DNA of 64,000 bases, from assembly GCF_000969605.1 (NCBI RefSeq), contig NZ_JZUE01000013.1, positions 62,001 to 126,000 on the forward strand, written 5' to 3'. Below are positions 1-14,111 of this stretch, in pieces. The number at the start of each line of letters is the position of its first letter. Position 1 is the stretch's first letter. Origin of the DNA: Aquincola tertiaricarbonis (GTDB lineage: Bacteria > Pseudomonadota > Gammaproteobacteria > Burkholderiales > Burkholderiaceae_C). The position numbers and the translations under genes are program-made. The notes under the pieces were generated by a model that worked only from the letters and a program-made list of their open reading frames with translations, was not told the origin of the DNA and searched no databases.

Positions 1-792
1 ACGGTGCTGTTCGCGCTGGGCGGCGGCGTGGTGGGCGACATGGCCGGCTTCGCCGCCGCCAGCTACATGCGCGGCGTGCCCTTCGTGCAGGTGCCCACCA
101 CGCTGCTGGCGCAGGTGGATTCGTCGGTGGGCGGCAAGACGGCCATCAATCATCCGCTGGGCAAGAACATGATCGGCGCGTTCTACCAGCCGCAGCGGGT
201 GCTGTGCGACCTGGCCGTGCTGGACACGCTGAGCGACCGCGAACTGAGTGCCGGCCTGGCCGAGGTGATCAAGTACGGGCCCATCGCCGACGAGGCCTTC
301 CTCGGCTGGATCGAGGACAACCTGGACGCGCTGCTCGCCCGTGACCGCGTCGCGCTGGCGCATGCGGTGCAGCGCAGCTGCGAGATCAAGGCCTGGGTGG
401 TGGGCCAGGACGAACGCGAGGGCGGGCTTCGCGCCATCCTCAACTTCGGCCACACCTTCGGCCATGCCATCGAGGCCGGCCTGGGTTACGGCGAATGGCT
501 GCACGGCGAGGCCGTGGGTTGCGGCATGGTGATGGCCAGCGACCTGTCGGTGCGCCTGTGCCTGATGCCGCCGGCCTTCCTCGAGCGCATGCAGCGGCTG
601 GTCGACCGCGCGCGGCTGCCGGTGCGCGGCCCGGACCTGGGCGCCGATCGCTACCTGGAGCTGATGCGCGTGGACAAGAAGGCCGAAGGCGGCGAGATCC
701 GCTTCGTGCTGGTCGACCGCCTGGGCAGCGCGGTGATGCGGCCGGCGCCCGACGCGCTGGTGCGCGAGACCCTCGCCGCCCACGCCGGCTGA
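1..792 (+). CDS. aroB: 3-dehydroquinate synthase, 5' end cut by window edge
   Basis: Second enzyme of the shikimate pathway, converting DAHP to 3-dehydroquinate in the cytoplasm with NAD and a divalent metal. The visible part begins inside the NAD-binding domain ([13 protein letters not shown]). It contains the family's metal-ligand regions: [12 protein letters not shown] (Glu), HTFGHAIEA (His) and [10 protein letters not shown] (His). Roughly the first quarter of the protein lies left of the window, so the GTG at base 4 is not the true start. The next gene, dgt, begins 14 bases after the stop in the same direction, so the two are probably co-transcribed. Family assignment is secure. Confidence 0.97.
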   Translation, partial: TVLFALGGGVVGDMAGFAAASYMRGVPFVQVPTTLLAQVDSSVGGKTAINHPLGKNMIGAFYQPQRVLCDLAVLDTLSDRELSAGLAEVIKYGPIADEAFLGWIEDNLDALLARDRVALAHAVQRSCEIKAWVVGQDEREGGLRAILNFGHTFGHAIEAGLGYGEWLHGEAVGCGMVMASDLSVRLCLMPPAFLERMQRLVDRARLPVRGPDLGADRYLELMRVDKKAEGGEIRFVLVDRLGSAVMRPAPDALVRETLAAHAG

Positions 793-806
793 AACGCCCA
801 CCGCCA

Positions 807-1946
807 ATGCTCGCCCCCTACGCCTGCGATCCCGCCCAGTCGCGCGGACGGCGAGTGCCGGAGCCGGCAGCGCCGACGCGCAGCGCTTTCCAGCGCGATC
901 GCGACCGCATCGTGCACAGCACCGCCTTCCGGCGGCTGGTCTACAAGACACAGGTGTTCCTCAACCACGAGGGCGACCTGTTCCGCACGCGGCTCACGCA
1001 CTCGCTGGAAGTGGCGCAGCTGGGCCGGTCCATCGCCCGTTCGCTGGGGCTGAACGAAGACCTGGTCGAGGCCATCGCGCTGGCGCACGACCTCGGCCAC
1101 ACGCCGTTCGGCCACGCCGGGCAGGACGCGCTGCACGACTGCATGCGCGAGCACGGGGGCTTCGAGCACAACCTGCAGAGCCTGCGCGTGGTCGACAAGC
1201 TGGAGCTGCGCTACCCGCAGTTCGACGGCCTGAACCTGTGCTTCGAGACACGCGAGGGCATCCTCAAGCACTGCGCGCGCCGCAACGCGCTGCTGATCGA
1301 GGCCGATGAACCCGGCGGCGTGGCGCGGCGCTTCCTGGACGGCACGCAGCCCGGCCTGGAAGCGCAGCTGTGCAACCTGGCCGACGAGATCGCCTACAAC
1401 GCGCACGACATCGACGACGGCGTGCGCTCGGGCCTGCTGACGATGGAGCAGCTGGAGGCGGTGCCGCTGTTCACCCGCTACCGGGACGAGGCGTTGGCCG
1501 AATACCCCTTGTTGGCCGGGCAGGGCCGCCGCCTGCTGTTCGAGGCGATCCGCCGCATGCTGTCGGACCAGGTGTACGACGTGATCGCCACCACCCGCAT
1601 GGCCATCGATGCGGCCGCGCCGGGCTCGGCCGACGAGGCGCGCCAGGCGCCGCCGCTGGTGGGCTTCAGCCCCGTCATGCGGGAGCAGAGCACCGCGCTC
1701 AAGCGCTTCCTCACCCGCGAGCTGTACCGCCACCCGCAGGTGATGGACACCACCGACCGCGCCCGCCGAGTGGTGCGTGAGCTGTTCAGCGCCTACCTGG
1801 CCGCGCCCGGCGAGATGCCGGCCGACTATGCCGCCGCGCCCGACCGCCACCGTGCCGTGGCCGACTACATCGCCGGCATGACCGACCGCTTCGCACTGCG
1901 GGAGCATGTGCGCCTGGGCGGCCAGGCGCTGTTCGGCCCGGCCTGA
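807..1946 (+). CDS. dgt: deoxyguanosinetriphosphate triphosphohydrolase-like protein (HD domain)
   Basis: HD-superfamily dNTP triphosphohydrolase (379 aa) that would hydrolyse dGTP to deoxyguanosine and triphosphate, helping to set dNTP pools. The metal site is visible: the first His in [13 protein letters not shown] (about residue 65), then the HD pair in [14 protein letters not shown] (about 94-95), and a later Asp region around [16 protein letters not shown]. The ATG at 807 was chosen because the protein then starts just before the conserved [13 protein letters not shown] block. An upstream-extended open frame only reads through aroB out of frame. It belongs to the shorter type-2 subgroup and lies 14 bases after aroB. 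Confidence 0.95.
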   Translation: MLAPYACDPAQSRGRRVPEPAAPTRSAFQRDRDRIVHSTAFRRLVYKTQVFLNHEGDLFRTRLTHSLEVAQLGRSIARSLGLNEDLVEAIALAHDLGHTPFGHAGQDALHDCMREHGGFEHNLQSLRVVDKLELRYPQFDGLNLCFETREGILKHCARRNALLIEADEPGGVARRFLDGTQPGLEAQLCNLADEIAYNAHDIDDGVRSGLLTMEQLEAVPLFTRYRDEALAEYPLLAGQGRRLLFEAIRRMLSDQVYDVIATTRMAIDAAAPGSADEARQAPPLVGFSPVMREQSTALKRFLTRELYRHPQVMDTTDRARRVVRELFSAYLAAPGEMPADYAAAPDRHRAVADYIAGMTDRFALREHVRLGGQALFGPA

Positions 1947-1957
1947 CTTGCGCCGCG

Positions 1958-2844
1958 GAAAATGAGGGACGGGTTTCTTAGAATCCGCCCATGGCCCGCC
2001 TCGCACGGCTCTCCATCGAGGGAGAACTCCACCTGATCCTGCAGCGCGGCAACAACGCGCAGCCGGTGTTCCAGGACGATGCCGACCGCGCCAGCTACCT
2101 GCAGACGCTGGCCGCGGCCGCGCCCGCCTGCGGGCTGGCGGTGCACGGCTATGCGCTGCTGCACAACCAGGTGCACCTGCTGGCCACGCCGGCCGCGGCC
2201 GACAGCCTGAGCAGCTGCATGCAGACGCTGGGCCGCCAATACGTGGCGCGCTTCAACCGACGGCACGGCCGTACCGGCACGTTGTGGGAGGGTCGCTTCC
2301 GTGCAACGGTGATCGAGGCCGAGCGCTGGTTCCTGGATGCGCTGGTATTCGTCGACTCTGCCGCCGAGCGTGCCGGCCTGGGTGCGGTGTGGCCATGGTC
2401 CAGCACCTTGCACCATCTTGGGCTGCGCCGCGACCCGGTGATCACCGAGCACCGCGCCTTCTGGGCGCTGGGCAACACGCCGTTCGACCGCGAGGCGGCC
2501 TTCCGTGCGCAACTGTCGCGCGGGCTGTCGTCGGCCCGGGTGGAAGAGCTGTCGCAGGCGCAGCACAAGGGCTGGGTACTGGGATCGCCCGCCTTCCTGG
2601 CCACGATGGCCCAGCGCACCCCGCGACCACTGGCGCCGCGTCCGCGCGGGCGGCCGCGCAAGACAGACGCTGGCGGCGCCGCGCCAGGGTCTGGCTCCGA
2701 TTAGGCCCTCGACGGGCGACGGGAAGCGCATCCGAGGGTCGGCACGCGCTATGCATCGCCGCCATGTCGCGAGCCCTCAGACCTGTCCCTATTTGAAAAT
2801 GAGGACACCTGTGCGGATCAATAATACGCACCTGACCCTATTTG
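1958..2844. mobile_element. RAYT module: transposase gene with flanking short repeats
   Basis: Proposed extent of a REP-associated tyrosine transposase unit. The 10-base word gaaaatgagg occurs at 1958-1967, just before the gene, and again at 2795-2804, just after it. Downstream, acctgtccctatttg (2781-2795) recurs with one change at 2830-2844. Between these copies lies the inverted repeat gtgcg (2811-2815) / cgcac (2827-2831). Such imperfect palindromes beside a Y1-type transposase gene are typical of REP/RAYT systems. The repeats are seen directly; the element boundaries are inferred. Confidence 0.55.
1991..2704 (+). CDS. REP-associated tyrosine transposase (Y1/IS200-like), degenerate HUH motif
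   Basis: A 237-aa Y1-type transposase relative of the RAYT group, recognisable from the N-terminal LILQRGNN block, the HLLATP strand, and the RRHGRTGTLWEGRFRA helix after a candidate catalytic Tyr (about residue 84). The metal-binding HUH motif, normally NHVHLL, reads NQVHLL (Gln60-Val61-His62), so one metal-binding His is missing. The usual ELNPVRAG stretch has also drifted to a sequence lacking ELNP. The frame is intact and full length with a basic C-terminal tail (RPRGRPRK). This suggests recent inactivation or a domesticated, non-cleaving DNA-binding role. It sits alone between dgt and gltB. Confidence 0.85.
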   Translation: MARLARLSIEGELHLILQRGNNAQPVFQDDADRASYLQTLAAAAPACGLAVHGYALLHNQVHLLATPAAADSLSSCMQTLGRQYVARFNRRHGRTGTLWEGRFRATVIEAERWFLDALVFVDSAAERAGLGAVWPWSSTLHHLGLRRDPVITEHRAFWALGNTPFDREAAFRAQLSRGLSSARVEELSQAQHKGWVLGSPAFLATMAQRTPRPLAPRPRGRPRKTDAGGAAPGSGSD

Positions 2845-2850
2845 TTGTAG

Positions 2851-2879
2851 TTGTTTCCCCTGCTGCACTGCATTAAATT
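2851..2879 (+). promoter_or_regulatory. possible sigma-70 promoter for gltBD
   Basis: TTGTTT at 2851-2856 and TAAATT at 2874-2879 are separated by 17 bases in an AT-richer patch, 36 bases before the gltB ATG. The match to the consensus is moderate (four of six in each hexamer). The patch stands out in a GC-rich sequence, but no transcript evidence is available. Confidence 0.35.
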
Positions 2880-2915
2880 CACGGTCCTTCTCTTCCCTCT
2901 CACGTGGAGCGCGCC

Positions 2916-7718
<4,803 letters not shown>

Positions 7719-7747
7719 ACTGACGACACGAAAGAAGAGCAATCGCC

Positions 7748-9223
<1,476 letters not shown>

Positions 9224-9351
9224 ATACGCGGGCTTCACACTGGGGAAGCGCGCCGGCAATTGCGGGAATCCCTTGCGTGCGAGAATGATTTCTCCCGCTC
9301 CCCAGCCATTTGAAGACGCGCCGCAATGCCTGCAGGCGCGCTGCCCGCCCG

Positions 9352-10152
9352 ATGCCCGACACATTCATCGAGATCGATCATGTGACGTTCGGTTATGACC
9401 CGAGCCGCAAGATCCTCAGCGACATCAGCCTGAGGTTCGAGCGGGGCCGCATCACGGCAATTCTCGGGGGCTCGGGCTGCGGCAAGACCACCTTGCTGCG
9501 GCTGATCGGCGGCCTGGTGGGCGCCAACTCGGGCCGGGTGGTGTTCGACGGGCAGGTGGTCAACGCCCGCGACAAGGAACAGCTGCTGGAGATGCGCCGG
9601 CGCATGGGCATGCTGTTCCAGTTCGGCGCGCTGTTCACCGACCTCAGCGTCTACGACAACGTCGCCTTCCCGCTGCGCGAGCACACCAACCTGTCCGAGC
9701 CGCTGATCCGCGACATCGTGCTGATGAAGCTGCATGCCGTGGGCCTGCGCGGCGCGGCCAGGCTGATGATCTCCGAGGTCTCGGGCGGCATGGCGCGGCG
9801 CATCGCGCTGGCCCGTTCCATTGCGCTCGACCCCGCGCTCATCATGTATGACGAGCCCTTCGCCGGCCTCGACCTGGTGTCCATGGGCGTCACCGCCAAC
9901 CTCATTCGCAAGCTGAACGACGCCACCGGCGCCACCTCGCTGCTGGTGTCGCACGACGTGGCCAAGTGCATGGAGATCAGCGACCACGTGGTGCTGCTGG
10001 CCACCGGCGGGCGCATCGTGGCCCAGGGCACGCCCGAGGAGCTGATGGGCTCGCGCGATCCGGAGGTGCGGCAGTTCGTGCGTGGCGAGCCCGACGGGCC
10101 CGTCAAGTTCCACTATCCCGCACGGCCGGTGGCCGAGGAGTTCGGCGCATGA
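9352..10152 (+). CDS. mlaF: Mla phospholipid transport ATP-binding protein
   Basis: ATPase of the inner-membrane MlaFEDB complex, which moves phospholipids between the inner membrane and the periplasmic carrier MlaC (266 aa). Walker A is GGSGCGKT (residues 39-46), the signature is the MlaF-type SGGMARRIALARS, and Walker B is LIMYDEPF. The ATG at 9352 (MPDTFIEIDHV) fits the family; the in-frame TTG at 9310 would add 14 unlikely residues. The stop overlaps the mlaE start by four bases (ATGA), implying coupled translation. First gene of mlaFEDACB. Confidence 0.95.
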   Translation: MPDTFIEIDHVTFGYDPSRKILSDISLRFERGRITAILGGSGCGKTTLLRLIGGLVGANSGRVVFDGQVVNARDKEQLLEMRRRMGMLFQFGALFTDLSVYDNVAFPLREHTNLSEPLIRDIVLMKLHAVGLRGAARLMISEVSGGMARRIALARSIALDPALIMYDEPFAGLDLVSMGVTANLIRKLNDATGATSLLVSHDVAKCMEISDHVVLLATGGRIVAQGTPEELMGSRDPEVRQFVRGEPDGPVKFHYPARPVAEEFGA

Positions 10153-10931
10153 TCGATGGCATCGCCTGGCTGGGCGCGCAAACCCTGCGCCAGCTGCGTG
10201 GCCTGGGCCATGCGGCTTTCTTCTTCATCGACCTGCTGCTGTTCGCGCCGGCCGCGTTGCGCCGCTTCGGGCTGGTGCTGGCGCAGGTCTACCAGATCGG
10301 CTACCGCTCGCTGCTCATCATCCTGGCCTCCGGCATGGCGGTGGGCTTCGTGCTGGCGCTGCAGATGTACTACGCGCTGACCACCTACGGCGCGACCGAA
10401 TCGCTGGGCCTGATCGTCAACCTGTCGCTGGTGCGCGAACTGGGGCCGGTGGTCACCGCGCTGCTGTTCGCCGGCCGCGCCGGCACCTCGCTCACCGCCG
10501 AGATCGGACTGATGAAGGCGGGCGAGCAGCTGTCGGCCATGGAGATGATGGCGGTGGACCCGCGCAGCCGCGTGCTGGCGCCGCGCTTCATTGCCGGCGT
10601 GGTGTCCATGCCGCTGCTGGCCGGGCTGTTCTCCGCCATCGGCATCCTGGGCGCCTACGTGGTGGGCGTGATGCTCATCGGCCTGGACGCCGGCAACTTC
10701 TGGGGCCTGATGCAGGCCAGCGTGGATGTGTGGCGCGACGTGGGCAACGGCATCGTCAAGAGCTTTGCCTTCGGCATCATCTGCACCGCCGTGGCGCTGT
10801 ACCAGGGCTACGAGACGCAGGCCACGCCCGAAGGCGTGGCGTTCGCCACCACGCGCACGGTGGTCATCTCTTCGCTGGCGGTGCTGGCCACCGACTTCGT
10901 GCTCACGGCGATGATGTTCTCCACGCCCTGA
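10149..10931 (+). CDS. mlaE: Mla phospholipid transport permease
   Basis: Integral-membrane permease of the Mla complex (260 aa), family MlaE/YrbE. It has a hydrophobic N-terminal segment (AAFFFIDLLLFAPAAL) and further membrane spans. The conserved block LVRELGPVVTALLFAGRAG is followed by TAEIGLMKAGEQLSAMEMM, the family hallmark that meets the MlaF ATPase. Its ATG overlaps the mlaF stop. mlaD starts 23 bases after its stop. Confidence 0.95.
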   Translation: MIDGIAWLGAQTLRQLRGLGHAAFFFIDLLLFAPAALRRFGLVLAQVYQIGYRSLLIILASGMAVGFVLALQMYYALTTYGATESLGLIVNLSLVRELGPVVTALLFAGRAGTSLTAEIGLMKAGEQLSAMEMMAVDPRSRVLAPRFIAGVVSMPLLAGLFSAIGILGAYVVGVMLIGLDAGNFWGLMQASVDVWRDVGNGIVKSFAFGIICTAVALYQGYETQATPEGVAFATTRTVVISSLAVLATDFVLTAMMFSTP

Positions 10932-10954
10932 GCGGCGTTCACCGATCGATAGTC

Positions 10955-11452
10955 ATGAACAAAAAACGCATTGAAATCTTCGTCGGCCTGTTCGTGCTGC
11001 TGGGGCTGGCCGGCCTGCTGTTCCTGGCCCTGAAGGCTGCCAACCTGGCCAGCTTCGGCCGCAGCCAGACCTACACCGTCACCGCCGCCTTCGACAACAG
11101 CGGCGGCCTGAAGCCGCGCGCCGCCGTGCGCAGCGCCGGTGTGGTGGTGGGCCGCGTCACCAGCATCAAGCTGGACAACAAGAGCTACAAGGCCGTGGTG
11201 ACGATGGAACTGGTGGAAGGCGTTACCTTCCCGGAGGATTCGTCGGCCAAGATCCTCACCTCCGGGCTGCTGGGCGACCAGTACATCGGCATCGAGCCCG
11301 GCGGCAACGAGAAGAACCTGGTGGCCGGCAGCGCCATCAAGGAAACGCAATCCGCAGTGGTGCTGGAGGACCTGATCAGCCAGGTGCTGTTCAGCAAGGC
11401 CGCCGATGCCGGCACCGCCGCACCCCCCAGCCTCGACGGGAGTCTGAAGTAA
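10955..11452 (+). CDS. mlaD: Mla outer-membrane lipid asymmetry protein MlaD (MCE domain)
   Basis: Periplasmic, membrane-anchored substrate-binding component (165 aa). One N-terminal transmembrane helix (about residues 8-28) is followed by a single MCE domain: YTVTAAFDNSGGLKPRAAVR to about residue 120, ending in GLLGDQYIGIEPGG. MlaD proteins form a hexameric ring that passes lipids through a central channel. The C-terminal tail is short and Ala/Pro-rich. Its TAA stop shares one base with the mlaA ATG (TAATG). Confidence 0.95.
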   Translation: MNKKRIEIFVGLFVLLGLAGLLFLALKAANLASFGRSQTYTVTAAFDNSGGLKPRAAVRSAGVVVGRVTSIKLDNKSYKAVVTMELVEGVTFPEDSSAKILTSGLLGDQYIGIEPGGNEKNLVAGSAIKETQSAVVLEDLISQVLFSKAADAGTAAPPSLDGSLK

Positions 11453-12222
11453 TGCCTGACCGCAAATCCCTGGCCCTGCTGGCCGCCGCCACGCTGCTGG
11501 CTGCCGCCGCGCCGCTGGCCGTGGCCCAGACCACGCCGCCCGCCACCCAGCCTGCCGGCCCCGGTGGCACGCTGCCCGAGACCACCGCCGATGCGGATGC
11601 CGCCGCCGCGCGGGTCAACGATCCCTTCGAGGGCTTCAACCGCGGGGTGTTCGGCTTCAACGACGCGGTGGACCGCGCGGTGCTCAAGCCCGTGGCCACC
11701 GGCTACCAGAAGGCCGTGCCCGAGATCGTGCGCACCTGGGTCGGCAACTTCTTCGGCAACCTGGACGATGCCTGGTCGCTGGTGAACCTGGTGCTGCAGG
11801 GCAAGCCCCGCCAGGCCTACGACATGACGGTGCGCGTGACCACCAACACCGTGCTGGGCCTGGGCGGCTTCCTGGACATCGCCAGCGAGGCCGGCATCAC
11901 CCGCCATGAGGAAGACTTCGGCCAGACGCTGGGCTGGTGGGGCCTGCCCGCGGGCCCGTACCTGGTGCTGCCGCTGCTGGGTCCGTCGCAGATCCGCGAG
12001 ACCGCGGCGCTGCCGCTGGACATGGGCTGGGATTCGTCCTTCGTGCAGCACGACCCCACGCGCTACTCCATCACCGCGCTGGAAGCGATCGACGCGCGAG
12101 CCACGCTGCTCAATGCCACCGGCCTGCTGGACAGCGTGGCGCTGGACCGCTACAGCTTCGTGCGCGACGCCTATGTGCAGCGCAGGCAAAGCCTGGTGTG
12201 GGACGGCAACCCGCCGAACTGA
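11452..12222 (+). CDS. mlaA: MlaA/VacJ family outer-membrane phospholipid protein, no lipobox
   Basis: MlaA removes mislocalised phospholipids from the outer leaflet of the outer membrane and hands them to MlaC (256 aa). Family blocks are DPFEGFNRGVFGFNDAVDR (residues 60-78) and GWWGLPAGPYLVLPLLGPS (about 162-180). The N-terminus is a signal peptide ending near PLAVAQ. It contains no cysteine, so there is no lipobox, although the Escherichia coli protein is a lipoprotein. The start is fixed by the one-base overlap with mlaD. A 140-base gap separates it from mlaC. Confidence 0.93.
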   Translation: MPDRKSLALLAAATLLAAAAPLAVAQTTPPATQPAGPGGTLPETTADADAAAARVNDPFEGFNRGVFGFNDAVDRAVLKPVATGYQKAVPEIVRTWVGNFFGNLDDAWSLVNLVLQGKPRQAYDMTVRVTTNTVLGLGGFLDIASEAGITRHEEDFGQTLGWWGLPAGPYLVLPLLGPSQIRETAALPLDMGWDSSFVQHDPTRYSITALEAIDARATLLNATGLLDSVALDRYSFVRDAYVQRRQSLVWDGNPPN

Positions 12223-12271
12223 GCCGCCCGGCGGCCGCGCCGCGCCGCGCTGCAGCGCGTTGATACAACCG

Positions 12272-12308
12272 GCCGGGCGCCGGGCAGAACTTGCCTGCCG
12301 GGCGCCGG
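12272..12308. repeat. 12-base direct repeat in the mlaA-mlaC gap
   Basis: gccgggcgccgg occurs twice, at 12272-12283 and 12297-12308, start to start 25 bases. Each copy contains the self-complementary ggcgcc, so several hairpins are possible. It sits in the only sizeable gap of an otherwise tightly packed operon. No T-run follows, so it is not an ordinary intrinsic terminator. Confidence 0.4.
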
Positions 12309-12362
12309 TCTGACGAACACAAGCCGCGGGCCCTCCCGCGGCGCAGAGAAAGGGTCCGATCC

Positions 12363-12977
12363 ATGTTCAAGCCGTTCATTGCCACCCTCGTCACCAGCGT
12401 GTCCATGGTGGGTGCGTTCGCGCAGCAGGCGCCCGATGCCTTCGTGAAGGACCTGGCCAACGACGTGGTGGACGCCGTGAAGGCGGACAAGGCCATCCAG
12501 GCTGGCGACATCAGCAAGATCAATGCGCTGGTGGACACCCGCGTGATGCCGCACGTCAACTTCGAGCGCATGACCTCGCGCGCCGTGGGCGAGCAGCGCT
12601 GGAATTCGGCCAGCGCCGACCAGAAGGCCAAGCTGCAGGCCGAGTTCAAGACGCTGCTGGTGCGCAGCTATGCCGGCGCCCTGCGCGAGGTGAAGCCCGC
12701 GACCACCGTGGCGTTGAAGCCCTTCCGCGGCGCGGCCACCGACAAGGAAGTGGAAGTGCAGACCGAGGTGCGCGGCGCCGGCCAGCCGGTGGCGCTGAAC
12801 TACCGCCTGGAAAACGGCAACGGTGGCTGGAAGATCTATGACGTGAACGTGGCCGGCTTCTGGCTGGTGCCCAACTACACCAAGCAGTTCGCGCCCATCC
12901 TGCAGCAAGGCGGCGTGGACGGCCTGCTGGGCAAGCTCGGCGAGCTGAACAAGTCGGCCGCGGGCGCCAAGAGCTGA
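12363..12977 (+). CDS. mlaC: periplasmic phospholipid-binding protein MlaC
   Basis: Soluble periplasmic carrier (204 aa) that shuttles phospholipid between MlaA in the outer membrane and MlaD in the inner membrane. A signal peptide ends near VGAFAQQ (about residue 20). The mature part follows the Tol-Tol-Ttg2/MlaC family, with VMPHVNFERMTSRAVG early and NGGWKIYDVNVAGFWLV near the end. The ATG at 12363 gives a clean signal peptide; longer frames upstream add unrelated residues. mlaB begins seven bases downstream. Confidence 0.95.
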   Translation: MFKPFIATLVTSVSMVGAFAQQAPDAFVKDLANDVVDAVKADKAIQAGDISKINALVDTRVMPHVNFERMTSRAVGEQRWNSASADQKAKLQAEFKTLLVRSYAGALREVKPATTVALKPFRGAATDKEVEVQTEVRGAGQPVALNYRLENGNGGWKIYDVNVAGFWLVPNYTKQFAPILQQGGVDGLLGKLGELNKSAAGAKS

Positions 12978-12984
12978 GGCCCGC

Positions 12985-13263
12985 ATGCTGCCCCTGCCTT
13001 CGCGCCTGACCTTCCCCGACGCCTGCGGCGTGCTCACGCAGCTGGAATCGACGCTGGAATCCAAGCCGGCTGGCGTGTTGCAGATCGACGGGTCGGCACT
13101 GCAGGTGTTCGATTCGTCGGCCATCGCCGTGCTGCTGGAGTCGCGCCGCGCGGCCCTGGCGGCGGGGCACGGCTTCGAGGTCACCGGCCTGCCGGCTCCG
13201 CTGGTGGAGCTGGCGGGCCTGTATGGCGTGGCCGAGCTGCTTCAGCCGCCCGGCGCCGCGTAG
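12985..13263 (+). CDS. mlaB: STAS-domain protein MlaB
   Basis: Small cytoplasmic STAS-domain protein (92 aa) that binds the MlaF ATPase and supports assembly and activity of the Mla complex. The STAS core is visible in VLQIDGSALQVFDSSAIAVLLESRR, with the Asp-Ser-Ser at the usual turn. It closes the operon mlaFEDACB. Its last 22 bases overlap the 3' end of the convergent hexR gene. Confidence 0.9.
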   Translation: MLPLPSRLTFPDACGVLTQLESTLESKPAGVLQIDGSALQVFDSSAIAVLLESRRAALAAGHGFEVTGLPAPLVELAGLYGVAELLQPPGAA

Positions 13264-14111
13264 CGCTTGGCGCGCAGGTTGCGCTTGATCTCCTGCAGCA
13301 TCGGCCGCAGCTGCGGCCCCAGCCGCAGCGCCACGCCGGTGGTCAGGATGTCGATGATCAGCAGGTGCAGCAGCCGCGACACCATCGGGCTGTAGCGGTC
13401 GTGGTCTTCCGGGTGGTCGGCCGCCAGCAGCACCTGCTGGCTGGCGGTAGTCTGCTGGGCCAGCGGTGAATCGCTGGCCGTCACCACGATGGTGATGGCG
13501 CCCTTGCGGCGTGCGATCTCGGCCACGTCGATCAGGTCGCGGCTGCGGCCGGAGTTGCTGATGATCACCGCGCAGTCGCCGGGCTGCAGCATGGTGGCGC
13601 GCATCACCTGCACATGGCCGTCGCTCACCGCGGTGGCGTACACGCCCAGCCGGAAGAACTTGTGCTGGGCATCCTGGGCCACGATGCCCGAGTTGCCCAC
13701 GCCATAGAACTCGATGCGCCGGCCTTCGCGCCCGGCCTGCGCCAGCGCCGCGATGGCCCGCTCGAAGGCATGGCTGGCGGCCGCGTTGCGGTAGTGCAGG
13801 AAGGCACTCACCGCGTTGTCGATCACCTTCACCACGATGTCGCCGGCCTTGTCGTCCTCGTCCACCGCGCGGTGCACGAAGGGCACGCCCTCGTTCACCG
13901 TGCCGGCCAGCTTGAGCTTGAAGTCGGCCAGGCCGTCATAACCCACGCTGCGGCAGAAGCGCACCACCGTCGGCTTGCTGACGTGGGCCCGCTCGGCCAG
14001 CTCGGTGACCGGCAGGCTGGAGAAACTGCGGGGATCGGCCAGCACCAGGCGCGCCACGCGCTGCTCGGCCGGCGGCAGCGCGGGAATCGAAGCCTTGATG
14101 CGGTCGAGCAT
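13242..14111 (-). CDS. hexR: HexR-type RpiR family transcriptional regulator
   Basis: Regulator of central sugar metabolism (289 aa). The N-terminal RpiR helix-turn-helix (about residues 1-77) contains VTELAERAHVSKPTVVRFCR. The C-terminal SIS domain (about 120-260; YGVGNSGIVAQDAQHKF, VIISNSGRSRDLIDV) binds a sugar phosphate; in HexR proteins the effector is KDPG. The ATG shares one base with the zwf stop (TGATG), so both are made from one message. Identification rests on family similarity, the zwf linkage and a HexR-like box before zwf at 15591-15605. Its 3' end overlaps mlaB by 22 bases. Confidence 0.92.
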   Translation of the reverse strand: MLDRIKASIPALPPAEQRVARLVLADPRSFSSLPVTELAERAHVSKPTVVRFCRSVGYDGLADFKLKLAGTVNEGVPFVHRAVDEDDKAGDIVVKVIDNAVSAFLHYRNAAASHAFERAIAALAQAGREGRRIEFYGVGNSGIVAQDAQHKFFRLGVYATAVSDGHVQVMRATMLQPGDCAVIISNSGRSRDLIDVAEIARRKGAITIVVTASDSPLAQQTTASQQVLLAADHPEDHDRYSPMVSRLLHLLIIDILTTGVALRLGPQLRPMLQEIKRNLRAKRYAAPGG

